A stretch of 25,500 nt of DNA from SG8-41 sp035259205 (GCA_035259205.1 DATFWO010000076.1:1-25500), one strand, 5' to 3'; shown: positions 8,564 to 16,786, numbered from the stretch's first letter. The notes: generated by a model from the sequence alone, not told the origin. Translations and numbers: made by a program.

Positions 8564-10918
8564 ATGAGCTCGAGCGGGAGCATCCAGGGCCGGAACGTCG
8601 GCCGGCTCGAGGACCTTCCTCTTCTCCGCGGAGAGGGCCGCTTCATCGACGATATTCGCCTGCCTGGTACGCTCCATGCGGCTTTTGTGCGCAGCCCGCA
8701 TGCCCACGCGGTCATCCGCGGCATCGACAAAACCGCTGCGCTCGCGCTGGATGGCGTAAAGGCAGTGCTGACCTTGGACGACCTGCGCCCGTACCTCTGG
8801 AACGAGCGGCTCGTCGTCGGCCTCCCCAGCCCGAGCTACCGGCAGGAACGGAATCGGCCGGCACTGGCCGGCGACGAGGCGGTTCACGTCGGAGAGCCGA
8901 TCGCGATGGTAGTCGCGAGCAGCCGCTACGTGGCCGAGGACGCAGTCGCGCTCGTAGCCGTGGATTACGATCCGCTGCCGGCGGCCGTGGATTGCCGCGC
9001 CGCGCTTGCCGCCGATGCGCCTCCGGTTCACCGGGAGGGGCCGCATAACCTGCTCGCCGAGTTCAGCATGGGATACGGCGACGTGGAGCGCGCCTTCGCC
9101 GGCGCAGTGCACGTTTTCCGGGATTCGTTCTGGCAGCATCGCGGCGGCAGCCACTCCATCGAATGCCGCGGCGCCGTCGCGGTCCATGACGCGATCGCGG
9201 ACAAGCTGACGCTGTGGTGCTCGACCCAGATGCCGCATGCGCTGATGCGCGTGCTGGTGGACATGCTCGGACGCGAGGAGAGCCGGCTGCGGGTGATGAC
9301 GCCCGACCTCGGCGGCGGATTCGGACCCAAGCTCGTGAGCTATTCCGAAGACGTCGTCACCTGCATCGCTGCGCTGATCACAGGCTCTCCGGTGAAGTGG
9401 ATCGAGGACCGCCGCGAGCACTTCGTCGCGACGACGCAGGAACGCGACCAGTATTGGGAGATGGAGATCGCCGTGGATGCCGACGCCCGCATACTCGGCG
9501 TGCGCGGCTCTTTCATTCACGATCACGGTGCCTATACCGCGCGCGGGGTAAACCTCGGTCACAATTCGGCCGAGACCGTCACCCTGCCGTACGAGGTGCC
9601 GGCGTATCATATGACGGTCAGGCTCGCGCTCACCAACAAGGTGCCGGTGACGCCGGTACGCGGCGCGGGGCATCCGCAGGGAACGTTCGCCATGGAGCGG
9701 TTGCTCGACCGGGTCGCGCGCGAGCTTGGTCTCGACCGGGCAGAAGTGCGCAGGCGCAACCTCATCCCCGCGAGCAAGATGCCCTACACCAAGCAGCTCA
9801 AGACCCGCGGCGGCATGCAGGTGGTGCTCGACAGCGGCGACTATCCGAGGTGCCAGCAGGAGGCCTGCGCACGCGCGGGCTGGGACGATTTCCGCGCCCG
9901 CCAGGAAGCGGCGCGCAGGGAGGGCCGCTACATCGGCATCGGCCTTGCCAACTTCGTGAAAGGCACCGGCCGCGGGCCGTTCGAAGGGGCCACCGTGCGC
10001 GTCGGACCATCGGGCAGGGTTCACGTCTCTTCCGGCGCGACCGCAATGGGGCAGAGCACGCGGACCATGCTGGCGCAGGTAGTCGCCGAGCAGCTGGGCG
10101 GGGATATGGCGAACATCACCGTAACCACCGGCGATACCGATGCGATCCCCATGGGTATCGGCGGATCGAACAGCCGGCAGACGGTGACCGCAGGATCGTC
10201 GGCGCATCTGGCTGCGATGAAAGTGCGACGGAAGGCGATCAAGGTGGCCGCTATACTGCTCAAGGCCGCGGAGCAGGACCTCGAGATCGTGGGGAGCGAG
10301 ATCCGCGTGAAGGGCGCACCCCAGATAAGCATCGGACTGGGACGCGTCGCGCATACGGTCGCCGGCACGCCGGGCTACGCTCTCCCTGGCGAGGTCGAGC
10401 CCGGCATGGAGGCTACCGAGTATTTCGTCGTGGACGACATGGCGTATGCCAACGGTTCGGCGGTGGCGGAAGTCGAAGTGGACGTCGAAACCGGCGCGGT
10501 GCGCATCCGCCGTTATGTGCTGGCGCACGACTGCGGCCGCATCATCCACCCGGCGATCGTGGACGGTCAGATACTCGGCGGCGTCGCGCACGGCGTCGGC
10601 AATGCGCTCTACGAGTGGATGGGGTTCGACGAGACGGGACAGCCGGCCACCACCAACTTCGGCGAGTACCTCCTCGTTACGGCCACCGAGATGCCGCCCG
10701 TCGAGATCATTCACCAGGAGTCGCCCTCGCCGCTGAATCCGCTGGGCGTGAAGGGCGTGGGCGAGTGCGGCGTGGTGCCGGCGCCTGCCGCGATCATTTC
10801 CGCCATCGAGGACGCGTTGACCCCGTTCAAGGTGCGCCTCGCGCAGACGCCGATTTTCCCGGCGCAGCTCTGCGCGCTCATCCGGCGGGAGGGAAACGAG
10901 CTACCCGGCCAGCGCTAG
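8564..10918 (+). CDS. Molybdopterin large subunit L3 of the second molybdenum hydroxylase
   Basis: This 784-residue catalytic subunit has an N-terminal hammerhead domain starting GRNVGRLEDLPLLRGEGRFIDDI. The Mo-site motif LGGGFGPK spans about 249-256. The loop equivalent to AYRGAGRPE reads VRGAGHPQG at 365-373. The catalytic base is Glu734 in GVKGVGECG. The loop keeps RGAG like form II enzymes but has Val for the usual Tyr and His for Arg, so substrate preference probably differs from L1 and L2 as well as from CO dehydrogenase. It is co-transcribed with the FAD and 2Fe-2S subunits just upstream, completing a full heterotrimer (M-S-L)2. No CoxD/F/G or XdhC-like maturation factor is visible in the window, so maturation must depend on genes elsewhere. 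Confidence 0.93.
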   Translation: MSSSGSIQGRNVGRLEDLPLLRGEGRFIDDIRLPGTLHAAFVRSPHAHAVIRGIDKTAALALDGVKAVLTLDDLRPYLWNERLVVGLPSPSYRQERNRPALAGDEAVHVGEPIAMVVASSRYVAEDAVALVAVDYDPLPAAVDCRAALAADAPPVHREGPHNLLAEFSMGYGDVERAFAGAVHVFRDSFWQHRGGSHSIECRGAVAVHDAIADKLTLWCSTQMPHALMRVLVDMLGREESRLRVMTPDLGGGFGPKLVSYSEDVVTCIAALITGSPVKWIEDRREHFVATTQERDQYWEMEIAVDADARILGVRGSFIHDHGAYTARGVNLGHNSAETVTLPYEVPAYHMTVRLALTNKVPVTPVRGAGHPQGTFAMERLLDRVARELGLDRAEVRRRNLIPASKMPYTKQLKTRGGMQVVLDSGDYPRCQQEACARAGWDDFRARQEAARREGRYIGIGLANFVKGTGRGPFEGATVRVGPSGRVHVSSGATAMGQSTRTMLAQVVAEQLGGDMANITVTTGDTDAIPMGIGGSNSRQTVTAGSSAHLAAMKVRRKAIKVAAILLKAAEQDLEIVGSEIRVKGAPQISIGLGRVAHTVAGTPGYALPGEVEPGMEATEYFVVDDMAYANGSAVAEVEVDVETGAVRIRRYVLAHDCGRIIHPAIVDGQILGGVAHGVGNALYEWMGFDETGQPATTNFGEYLLVTATEMPPVEIIHQESPSPLNPLGVKGVGECGVVPAPAAIISAIEDALTPFKVRLAQTPIFPAQLCALIRREGNELPGQR

Positions 10919-10926
10919 GCTGGAGC

Positions 10927-12207
10927 TCAGGTTGACACTACACGGTCCCTCCCGGTGTCCTTGCCCCGGTAGAGGCGCTGATCGGCGTAGCGCATCAGCT
11001 CGTCGAGGTCTTCGGTGTCTTCCGGGCACGCCGCCACACCTATCGTCACCGTGACCCGATCGGAGGCGTCGATCATGCCAGCGTCGGCACAGGCCTGCGG
11101 CACTTCGGCGAGCACCCGCGCCGCGAGCAGCGCCGCGCTGGCGCGCTGCGTATTGGGCATGATGATGCAGAACTCCTCGCCGCCATAGCGGCTGACGATG
11201 TCGGAAGCGCGCACGGCCGAGACCAGTGCCTGCGCCACAGTCCTCAAGACCCGATCGCCCTCGGTGTGCCCGTAGCGGTCGTTGATCCGCTTGAAGTGGT
11301 CGACGTCGATCATCATTACCGCGACTGGCGTACCCGAGCGCTTCGAGGTCGCGAGCTGTGTCTTCAGCACGTCGTCGAAGAAGCCCCGGTTGTAGACCCC
11401 AGTGACAGAGTCGCGCATCGCCTGCGCGCGCAACGCTTCATACTTCTGCCGGTAGGTGAGGACCTGGAACAGGTCGCCCAGATCGTGGCGCGCGCCAGCA
11501 GGCAGCGGCGCGGCGGTATCGAAGCGCGCAAGGTAGACCGTCAGCACCGCCGAGTACACCAGGGCGGCAGTGACCTTGCCGAGCACGCCGGAGAGCAATA
11601 TTTCCCGGTAGGCGGGATGTTCTACAAAGCCGCCGGTCACGAACAGCAGCGTGTCGAAAATCAGCACCAGCGCGAGCGAGGCGTAAATGCGAAGGAAGAG
11701 CGATGCTACCCGGCGCGATACCGTTTCGTAGGCCAGGATGATGAGCACCGTGTCGGCAAAGAGCGCCAGCGTGCCGACGACGAAGAGGCGAGGCTGCTGC
11801 TCAAACACTTCCGGCGACAAGGCGAGAGGGTTGAAGGCGAGCGGACTCAGCAAGTGCTGGCTGACGATTACCCCGAGAACACTGGCGACGATGTTGGCGG
11901 CAAGCAGCGCGTAGATCATGTTGCGCGCCTCCTTCGCGTCCTCGCGGATGTAGACGAAAAGCACGGAGAAGAGGCTCGCCGGAAACAGGGCCACGGAGCC
12001 AGGGCTCATCAAGAGACCCGGCGCGACTTTCACGTAGGTGGTACCCGCAAGGAGCGTCGCGAGATAATAGAACACCCCGACGGTGGTGTAGATCGGAGCG
12101 AGCCCGAAGATCGACCGCACTCGAAAAAGCAGGAGCAGCACCGACGCGGCCAGCACCGCCTCCAGAGCCATCAGGGAAAGCTGCAGGCCGAGCTCGGACA
12201 TCACCAC
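10927..12207 (-). CDS. Membrane-bound diguanylate cyclase (GGDEF)
   Basis: This protein of about 426 residues synthesises cyclic di-GMP from two GTP. The first ~225 residues form about seven hydrophobic segments (for example 11-29, 41-56, 72-87, 97-115, 142-160, 168-192 and 206-227). A short linker follows (about 240-262) and then a complete GGDEF domain starting DSVTGVYNRGFF. The catalytic signature is GGEEF at 342-346. The product-inhibition I-site RASD at 333-336 lies five residues before it. The membrane part resembles the VUT/YhhQ-type fold in pattern (MSPGSVALFPASLFSVLFVYIRED), so an N-terminal VUT-like sensor is possible but not certain. The longest frame starts at GTG 12207; the ATG at 12201 (424 aa) is an equally good start, and no strong ribosome binding site decides it. 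It is convergent with the L3 gene. Confidence 0.9.
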   Translation of the reverse strand: MVMSELGLQLSLMALEAVLAASVLLLLFRVRSIFGLAPIYTTVGVFYYLATLLAGTTYVKVAPGLLMSPGSVALFPASLFSVLFVYIREDAKEARNMIYALLAANIVASVLGVIVSQHLLSPLAFNPLALSPEVFEQQPRLFVVGTLALFADTVLIILAYETVSRRVASLFLRIYASLALVLIFDTLLFVTGGFVEHPAYREILLSGVLGKVTAALVYSAVLTVYLARFDTAAPLPAGARHDLGDLFQVLTYRQKYEALRAQAMRDSVTGVYNRGFFDDVLKTQLATSKRSGTPVAVMMIDVDHFKRINDRYGHTEGDRVLRTVAQALVSAVRASDIVSRYGGEEFCIIMPNTQRASAALLAARVLAEVPQACADAGMIDASDRVTVTIGVAACPEDTEDLDELMRYADQRLYRGKDTGRDRVVST

Positions 12208-12455
12208 GGACTGATTACAAGCCGCAGAAGGGGCTCGCGGCTGGCGACGGCTCGTTCAGGCAACATAAGCGCGCATATGCCGAAAGGAAGACGACGTGAG
12301 ACTACTATGTGCGCCGATGCCTGTCATCGCCTGCCAGGGCCGACTTCAAAGCTCACAAGGCCGAAGGACATGAGGCGGTCGTTGGGACTCCATGGGTTGT
12401 GATTCCAGCGCCGATCTCCCGCACTCCCGATCTCACGTTCAGAGGAGTGCTACAC

Positions 12456-13820
12456 TTGTCGTTACCGCGTTCGCGGCGCACTTGGACTCCGCCGCAGCGG
12501 GATTGCTTGCAAGAACTCGTCGTCGAATCCCTGGATCAGGAAGGGCGCGGAGTCGCGCGCCGCGACGGCAAGGCCGTCTTCATCGAGGGCGCCCTGCCGG
12601 GCGAGGTCGTGAGCGCCCTCACGCATCGCAAGAAGCCCAGCTACGAAATCGCCACCCTGACGGCGGTGCACAAGCCGAGCACCGCGCGCACGGTGCCGCG
12701 TTGTCCGTTTTTCGGACAGTGCGGAGGTTGCGCCCTGCAGCACCTCGATCTGCGCGACCAGGTGGCCGCCAAGCAGCGTGTCCTCGAAAGCGATCTGTGG
12801 CATATCGGCCGGCTGCATCCGGAGCAGATCTTGCCGGCGATATACGGTCCGGCGTGGGGCTATCGCCACCGCGCGCGACTGTCGGTGCGTTACGTGCCGA
12901 AGAAGGGCGGGGCGCTGGTCGGGTTCCACGAGCGTCACAGCAGCTACGTTGCGCAGATGACCGGTTGCGACGTGCTTCCCTCTTCCATAGGCTCGCTCAT
13001 CGCCCCGCTGCGCGAGCTGGTCAATGCGCTTACGATACGCAGCCGGCTGCCGCAGATCGAGGTCGCGGTCGGCGATGCGTGCGCCGTGCTGGTATTTCGC
13101 GTGCTGGAAGCGCCGAGCGGCGCGGATGCTGCGCTGCTGCGAGAATTCGCCGAGCGCAATGCGGTGCGCATCTACCTGCAGCCGCGCGGACCGGAGTCGG
13201 CGCAGCCGTTTCATCCAGCTGAGGACGCGGGGCTCTACTACGAGCTGCCCGAATTCGGCCTGAAGATAGGATTCGGCCCAACCGATTTCACGCAGGTCAA
13301 TCATGCGATGAATCGAGTGCTGGTCCGGCGCGCGCTGCGGCTGCTCGATCCGCAGCCCGGCGAGCGGATAGCCGACCTGTTCTGCGGGGTAGGAAACTTC
13401 ACCCTGGCGATCGCCCGTCTCGGCGCAACGGTAGTCGGTGTGGAAGGCAACCGGGCGCTCGTGGAGCGGGCCGCCGCCAACGCCGCCGCGAACGGTCTCG
13501 GCCAGGCGGCTCGTTTTGAGGAAATGGATCTGTACCGCACGGCCGCGGTGCGGCTGGCGGAGCTGGGACAGTTCGACCGTATCCTGCTCGATCCGCCGCG
13601 CGACGGTGCCGTGGAGGTGTTGAAGGCGCTGCCAGACCCGGGGCCGCGGCGTATCGTGTACGTATCGTGCAGCCCGGATACGCTGGCCCGCGACGCCTCG
13701 GTGCTGGTTCATGCGCGCGGATACCGGCTGAGCGCGGCAGGCGTGATCAACATGTTTCCCCACACCGCGCACGTGGAGTCCATCGCGGTCTTCGAGAGGA
13801 ATCAGCCGGCTTGGCGGTGA
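12456..13820 (+). CDS. rlmD: 23S rRNA (uracil-5-)-methyltransferase RlmD
   Basis: RlmD methylates U1939 of 23S rRNA with S-adenosylmethionine. A TRAM-like domain comes first (LVVESLDQEGRGVARRDGKAVFIEGALPGE, about 21-50). A [4Fe-4S] cluster site follows at Cys83, Cys89, Cys92 and Cys171 (CPFFGQCGGCALQH and MTGC), matching the spacing in E. coli RlmD. The Rossmann methyltransferase domain has GPTDFTQVN, LFCGVGNFTLAIA, ILLDPPRDG and the nucleophile Cys in YVSCSPDTLARD. The frame is open back to 12309, but the upstream residues do not resemble the family. TTG 12456 has a good ribosome binding site (AGAGGAG, 12441-12447) and gives 454 residues, close to the usual length. GTG 12447 is an alternative start. 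Confidence 0.93.
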   Translation: MSLPRSRRTWTPPQRDCLQELVVESLDQEGRGVARRDGKAVFIEGALPGEVVSALTHRKKPSYEIATLTAVHKPSTARTVPRCPFFGQCGGCALQHLDLRDQVAAKQRVLESDLWHIGRLHPEQILPAIYGPAWGYRHRARLSVRYVPKKGGALVGFHERHSSYVAQMTGCDVLPSSIGSLIAPLRELVNALTIRSRLPQIEVAVGDACAVLVFRVLEAPSGADAALLREFAERNAVRIYLQPRGPESAQPFHPAEDAGLYYELPEFGLKIGFGPTDFTQVNHAMNRVLVRRALRLLDPQPGERIADLFCGVGNFTLAIARLGATVVGVEGNRALVERAAANAAANGLGQAARFEEMDLYRTAAVRLAELGQFDRILLDPPRDGAVEVLKALPDPGPRRIVYVSCSPDTLARDASVLVHARGYRLSAAGVINMFPHTAHVESIAVFERNQPAWR

Positions 13821-13832
13821 GCCGAAAAAACA

Positions 13833-13864
13833 AACGGGGTGGCGTTTGCCACCCCGTTCTTTTG
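13833..13864. terminator. Bidirectional Rho-independent terminator between rlmD and the BI-1 gene
   Basis: An 11-bp perfect stem, AACGGGGTGGC (13833-13843) and GCCACCCCGTT (13848-13858), closes a GTTT loop. CTTTTG follows on the plus strand. On the minus strand the stem is followed by TGTTTTTTCGG. It sits between two convergent genes and should end both transcripts. Confidence 0.9.
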
Positions 13865-13888
13865 CCGACCGGTATCGGTCGTCCGGCG

Positions 13889-14590
13889 TCAGTCGCGCTC
13901 GCCCGAGAGCGCCATCAACAGTTGCAGCAGGTTGGCGAAAATGTTGAACAGGCTCATGTAGACGCCCGTGGTCGCCATGATGTAGTTGGTCTCGCCGCCG
14001 TTGACGATGCGGCTTACGTCGTGCAGCAGGAACAGCGAGAACACCACGATGACCAATGCTGAAATCGTCAGAGCCAGCGCCGGAATCTGCAGAAACATGT
14101 TGGCGATAATGGCTACCAGCAGCACGATCATGCCGACGAACAGGAACTTGCCCATGAAGCTGAAATCCCTGCGCGTGGTGGTCGCAATGCCGGCCATCAC
14201 GAACAGTATGAGCCCCGTTCCGCCGGCCGCCATCCCGATGAGCTGGGGACCGTTCTTGAGCGTAAGCGCAATCGAAAGCAGGGGGCCCAGAAACCAGCCC
14301 AGCAGGAACGTCAGGGCCAGGAGGAACACTACGCCCAACGAGCTGTTACGATTAGCCGCGATAGCGAATTGCAACCCTATGCACGCCGCGAGCATCACGA
14401 AAAAGCTCGCGATCGGATGCTGCATGATGATGCCGCCCGTCCGGATCCCGATCAGGGCGCCGATGACCGTGGGAACCATGGTCAGGGCCAGTAGCAGATA
14501 GGTATTGCGCAGGACACGCTGCTGCTCCAGCGCGATCCCGCCGGCACCGGTACGAATTACCGCTTGATTCGGTTGCAGTTCAGGTTCCAT
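13889..14590 (-). CDS. Bax inhibitor-1/YccA family membrane protein
   Basis: This 233-residue integral membrane protein has about seven transmembrane helices. A short polar N-terminus is followed by VLRNTYLLLALTMVPTVIGALIG, and the last helix region reads LSLFLLHDVSRIVNGGETNYIMATTGVYMSLFNIFANLLQLL. The pattern HDVSRI...TNYIMATTGVYMSLFNIF is characteristic of the bacterial BI-1/YccA/YbhL group. In bacteria these proteins are linked to modulation of membrane proteolysis or ion leak, but no exact role can be given here. ATG 14590 has a strong ribosome binding site (AGGAGGGAACG read on the minus strand). It is convergent with rlmD, and a shared terminator separates them. Confidence 0.92.
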   Translation of the reverse strand: MEPELQPNQAVIRTGAGGIALEQQRVLRNTYLLLALTMVPTVIGALIGIRTGGIIMQHPIASFFVMLAACIGLQFAIAANRNSSLGVVFLLALTFLLGWFLGPLLSIALTLKNGPQLIGMAAGGTGLILFVMAGIATTTRRDFSFMGKFLFVGMIVLLVAIIANMFLQIPALALTISALVIVVFSLFLLHDVSRIVNGGETNYIMATTGVYMSLFNIFANLLQLLMALSGERD

Positions 14591-14625
14591 ACGTTCCCTC
14601 CTGGTTGGAATTTTACTGCAGCATA

Positions 14626-14654
14626 AGACTATCTAAAGGCCCGTAAAGTTTCAA
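14626..14654 (-). promoter_or_regulatory. Candidate sigma-70 promoter of the BI-1 gene
   Basis: On the minus strand TTGAAA (14649-14654) and TAGTCT (14626-14631) are spaced by 17 bp and lie about 36 bp upstream of the start codon. The -35 matches the consensus at five of six bases and the -10 at three of six. The position is right for the BI-1 family gene. Confidence 0.45.
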
Positions 14655-14686
14655 CGACTTAGGCAGTCGAGCGCGGCAAAGGGTCG

Positions 14687-14715
14687 TTCCAAGGGCTTGA
14701 TCGGGCATGTATTAT
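14687..14715 (+). promoter_or_regulatory. Candidate promoter of tRNA-Ser(UGA)
   Basis: TTCCAA (14687-14692) and TATTAT (14710-14715) are spaced by 17 bp, about 64 bp before the tRNA. The -10 is close to consensus and the -35 is poor. No other good candidate lies between the divergent BI-1 gene and the tRNA. Confidence 0.4.
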
Positions 14716-14778
14716 ACGAGCCGCCCGTGACGCGGTAATGAAAAGCGGGCACGGCTAAAGGCCGGAACAGGGCGTTCC

Positions 14779-14868
14779 GGAGGGTTGGCAGAGCGGTTGA
14801 ATGCGGCGGTCTTGAAAACCGTTAGGGGCGCAAGCCTCTCGGGGGTTCGAATCCCTCACCCTCCGCCA
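14779..14868 (+). tRNA. serT: tRNA-Ser (anticodon UGA)
   Basis: This is a 90-nt class II tRNA. The acceptor stem GGAGGGT (14779-14785) pairs with ACCCTCC (14858-14864), followed by discriminator G and an encoded CCA (14866-14868). The anticodon loop CTTGAAA carries TGA at 14813-14815, which reads UCA-family codons. A long variable arm (AGGGGC-GCAA-GCCTCT) and the T-arm GGGGGTTCGAATCCC are present, as expected for tRNA-Ser. Confidence 0.97.
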
Positions 14869-14939
14869 CTTATTTCGAGCGCGACCAGCGATCCTGCGAC
14901 CGGCCGCCCGGCCACAGGGACCGTCAGGATTCCTAGAAA

Positions 14940-14966
14940 TGACCCCCGCGGGTCACTTCTTTCCGT
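14940..14966. terminator. Hairpin between tRNA-Ser(UGA) and the HTH gene, probably terminating both
   Basis: A 6-bp stem TGACCC (14940-14945)/GGGTCA (14950-14955) with loop CCGC overlaps the stop codon of the HTH gene. On the plus strand it is followed by CTTCTTTCCG and then TTTTTC. On the minus strand it is followed by TTTCTAGG. It is a plausible weak bidirectional terminator. Confidence 0.45.
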
Positions 14967-15249
14967 TTTTCTTGCCCGCTTCCTTGCGCAACCGCTGGTA
15001 AAGGCCGGGATTGCTCTTCCTGAGGAGGGAGACAACCTTCAGGTCGTCACCTCTTGCCGCGGCGAGCTCGACGCCTTCGATATGCACCAGACGCAGCAAC
15101 TCGCGCACGGGTTTCGGCATCTTACGGCCGCTCTCATATCGAGAACCGCCGCTTTGCGTGACGCCGATACGTGCCCAGAACTCCTGCTGATTCAGATTGA
15201 GCCGATGCCGGATTTGCCGTGGGTTGGATATTCTCTCGAATGGTCTCAT
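14953..15249 (-). CDS. Small XRE-like helix-turn-helix DNA-binding protein
   Basis: This 98-residue basic protein has an HTH_3-like domain at about 8-55: NPRQIRHRLNLNQQEFWARIGVTQSGGSRYESGRKMPKPVRELLRL. The QQEFWARIGVTQSGGSRYE segment matches the helix-turn-helix of Cro/C1-type regulators, where Q-E-x-A-x-x-x-G-x-x-Q-S-x-x-S-x-x-E is typical. The C-terminus is Lys-rich (RKEAGKKNGKK). It is probably a transcription regulator of unknown target. It lies alone between tRNA-Ser(UGA) and lysC and is divergent from lysC. No strong ribosome binding site precedes ATG 15249. No phage genes accompany it, so it is not evidence of a prophage. Confidence 0.8.
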   Translation of the reverse strand: MRPFERISNPRQIRHRLNLNQQEFWARIGVTQSGGSRYESGRKMPKPVRELLRLVHIEGVELAAARGDDLKVVSLLRKSNPGLYQRLRKEAGKKNGKK

Positions 15250-15437
15250 GTTGGTGGTATTGCCCCTGTTCCAATGCGAATGGACCAGTAGCGGGCCAAT
15301 AGGTTCATGCTTTTTCGATATTCCGTACGCCTATGCTGACAGCATTGGCGCGGTCATGCAAATCGCGCGAGCTTGCGCTCGTTTTCCCCTCAAAAATCAA
15401 CTAAAATACGCGACTTTTTACCATTCCCGCGGGATCG

Positions 15438-16685
15438 ATGTCACTGATTGTCCAAAAGTACGGCGGCACGTCCGTGGGGTCGACGGAGCGTATCAAGAAC
15501 GTTGCCCGGCGTGTCGCGAAATGGCATGCGCGCGGGCATCAGCTGGTGGTAGTGGTCTCGGCCATGGCCGGCGAGACCAACCGCCTGATCGCCCTTGCCA
15601 AGGAGGTGCAGTCGCACCCCGATTCGCGCGAGCTGGACGTGATGGTCTCGACGGGGGAGCAGGTCACCATCGCGCTGCTCGCCATGGCATTGATGGAACT
15701 GGGCCTCAAGGCGCGCAGCTACACCGGAGCGCAGGTGCGGATACTCACCGATAGCTCGTACACCCGGGCGCGCATCCTGAGCATCAACGAAGAGCGCATC
15801 CGCGCCGACCTCGAGGACGGATGTGTCGTGGTCGTCGCCGGATTCCAAGGCGTGGACGAGAACGGCAACATCACCACTCTCGGGCGAGGGGGGTCCGACA
15901 CGACAGGCGTGGCGCTCGCCGCCGCACTCAAGGCAACCGAGTGTCAGATCTACACCGACGTGGATGGGGTCTACACCACCGATCCGCGCATCGTGCCCGA
16001 AGCGCGACGGCTCGCGACCGTCACGTTCGAGGAAATGCTGGAGATGGCGAGTCTCGGCTCCAAGGTCCTGCAGACCAGGTCCGTCGAATTCGCGGGCAAA
16101 TACAAGGTCCAGTTGCGCGTGCTTTCGAGCTTCGAGGACGAAGGCGAAGGCACGCTGATTACGTTCGAGGAAGACGACAACATGGAACAAGCAATCATTT
16201 CCGGCATCGCGTTCACTCGCGATGAAGCCAAGATCACGATCCTGGGCGTGCCCGACCGGCCGGGCATCGCCTATCAGATCCTGGGACCGATCGGCGACGC
16301 CAACATCGACGTGGACATGATCGTGCAGAACGTCGGCCACGACGAGCTGACCGATTTCTCCTTCACCGTTCATCGCAACGACTATCAGAAGACGTTGAAG
16401 CTGCTCGAGCCGATCGTCAAGCACATCAAGGCAAGGGGTATCGTGAGCGGGGACAAGATCGCGAAGGTCTCGGCGGTGGGGGTCGGCATGCGCTCACATG
16501 CCGGTATCGCGAGCACCATGTTCCGCACGCTCGCGGAGGAAGGAATCAACATCGAGATGATTTCCACGTCGGAAATCAAGATCTCCGTGGTGATCGACGA
16601 AAAATACATGGAGCTTGCCGTGCGGGTGCTGCACAAGGCTTTCGGCATGGAGTTTGAATCGCGCTCTGCGCGCGATTCAAACTGA
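15438..16685 (+). CDS. lysC: Aspartate kinase
   Basis: This 415-residue enzyme phosphorylates L-aspartate, the first step toward lysine, methionine, threonine and diaminopimelate. The amino-acid kinase domain starts with KYGGTSVGS (7-15) and includes STGEQVTIALLA, GFQGVDENGNITTLGRGGSDTTGVALAAAL and YTDVDGVYTTDPRIV. Two ACT domains follow at about 265-330 (ITILGVPDRPGIAYQILGPI) and 345-405 (VGVGMRSHAGIASTMFRTLAEEGINIEMIST), which normally carry lysine/threonine feedback control. The gene is monocistronic. A TAAAAT -10-like box lies at 15402-15407, but no well-spaced -35 is visible. The last residues after AFGMEFE (SRSARDSN) are encoded by a 14-bp palindrome and extend past the usual family end. 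Confidence 0.96.
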   Translation: MSLIVQKYGGTSVGSTERIKNVARRVAKWHARGHQLVVVVSAMAGETNRLIALAKEVQSHPDSRELDVMVSTGEQVTIALLAMALMELGLKARSYTGAQVRILTDSSYTRARILSINEERIRADLEDGCVVVVAGFQGVDENGNITTLGRGGSDTTGVALAAALKATECQIYTDVDGVYTTDPRIVPEARRLATVTFEEMLEMASLGSKVLQTRSVEFAGKYKVQLRVLSSFEDEGEGTLITFEEDDNMEQAIISGIAFTRDEAKITILGVPDRPGIAYQILGPIGDANIDVDMIVQNVGHDELTDFSFTVHRNDYQKTLKLLEPIVKHIKARGIVSGDKIAKVSAVGVGMRSHAGIASTMFRTLAEEGINIEMISTSEIKISVVIDEKYMELAVRVLHKAFGMEFESRSARDSN

Positions 16686-16705
16686 TCGTTCGCCTGCTGG
16701 CGAAC
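16651..16705 (+). terminator. Two consecutive hairpins at the 3' end of lysC
   Basis: The first is a perfect 14-bp stem, AGTTTGAATCGCGC (16651-16664) and GCGCGATTCAAACT (16670-16683), with loop TCTGC. It overlaps the last codons and first base of the stop of lysC. A 7-bp stem GTTCGCC/GGCGAAC (16688-16694 and 16699-16705) with loop TGCT follows directly. Neither has a T-run. They may end or protect the lysC mRNA. Confidence 0.5.
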
Positions 16706-16786
16706 AGCAATTGCCATTTGATCCAGGTCGTCCGGCCACTGGACGCATGGTCAAATTAGAAACGGGCGGAGAGCTGGTGATTGCGT

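Noticed and set aside
7829..10714. Minus-strand open frame of 961 codons opposite the second hydroxylase operon
   Set aside because: It is a shadow caused by high GC and codon bias. The plus-strand genes have all cofactor motifs.
12296..12373. 25-codon frame starting GTG 12296 with a GAAAGGAAG ribosome site upstream of rlmD
   Set aside because: A leader peptide is possible, but the peptide has no regulatory codon run or attenuator hairpin and no family support.
12309..12455. Longer N-terminus for RlmD
   Set aside because: The extra 49 residues do not resemble RlmD. A TTG with a well-placed ribosome binding site gives the normal length.
14779..15249. tRNA-Ser(UGA) plus the HTH gene as the edge of an integrated element
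   Set aside because: No integrase, no direct repeat of the tRNA 3' end and no phage or plasmid genes follow; lysC comes next.
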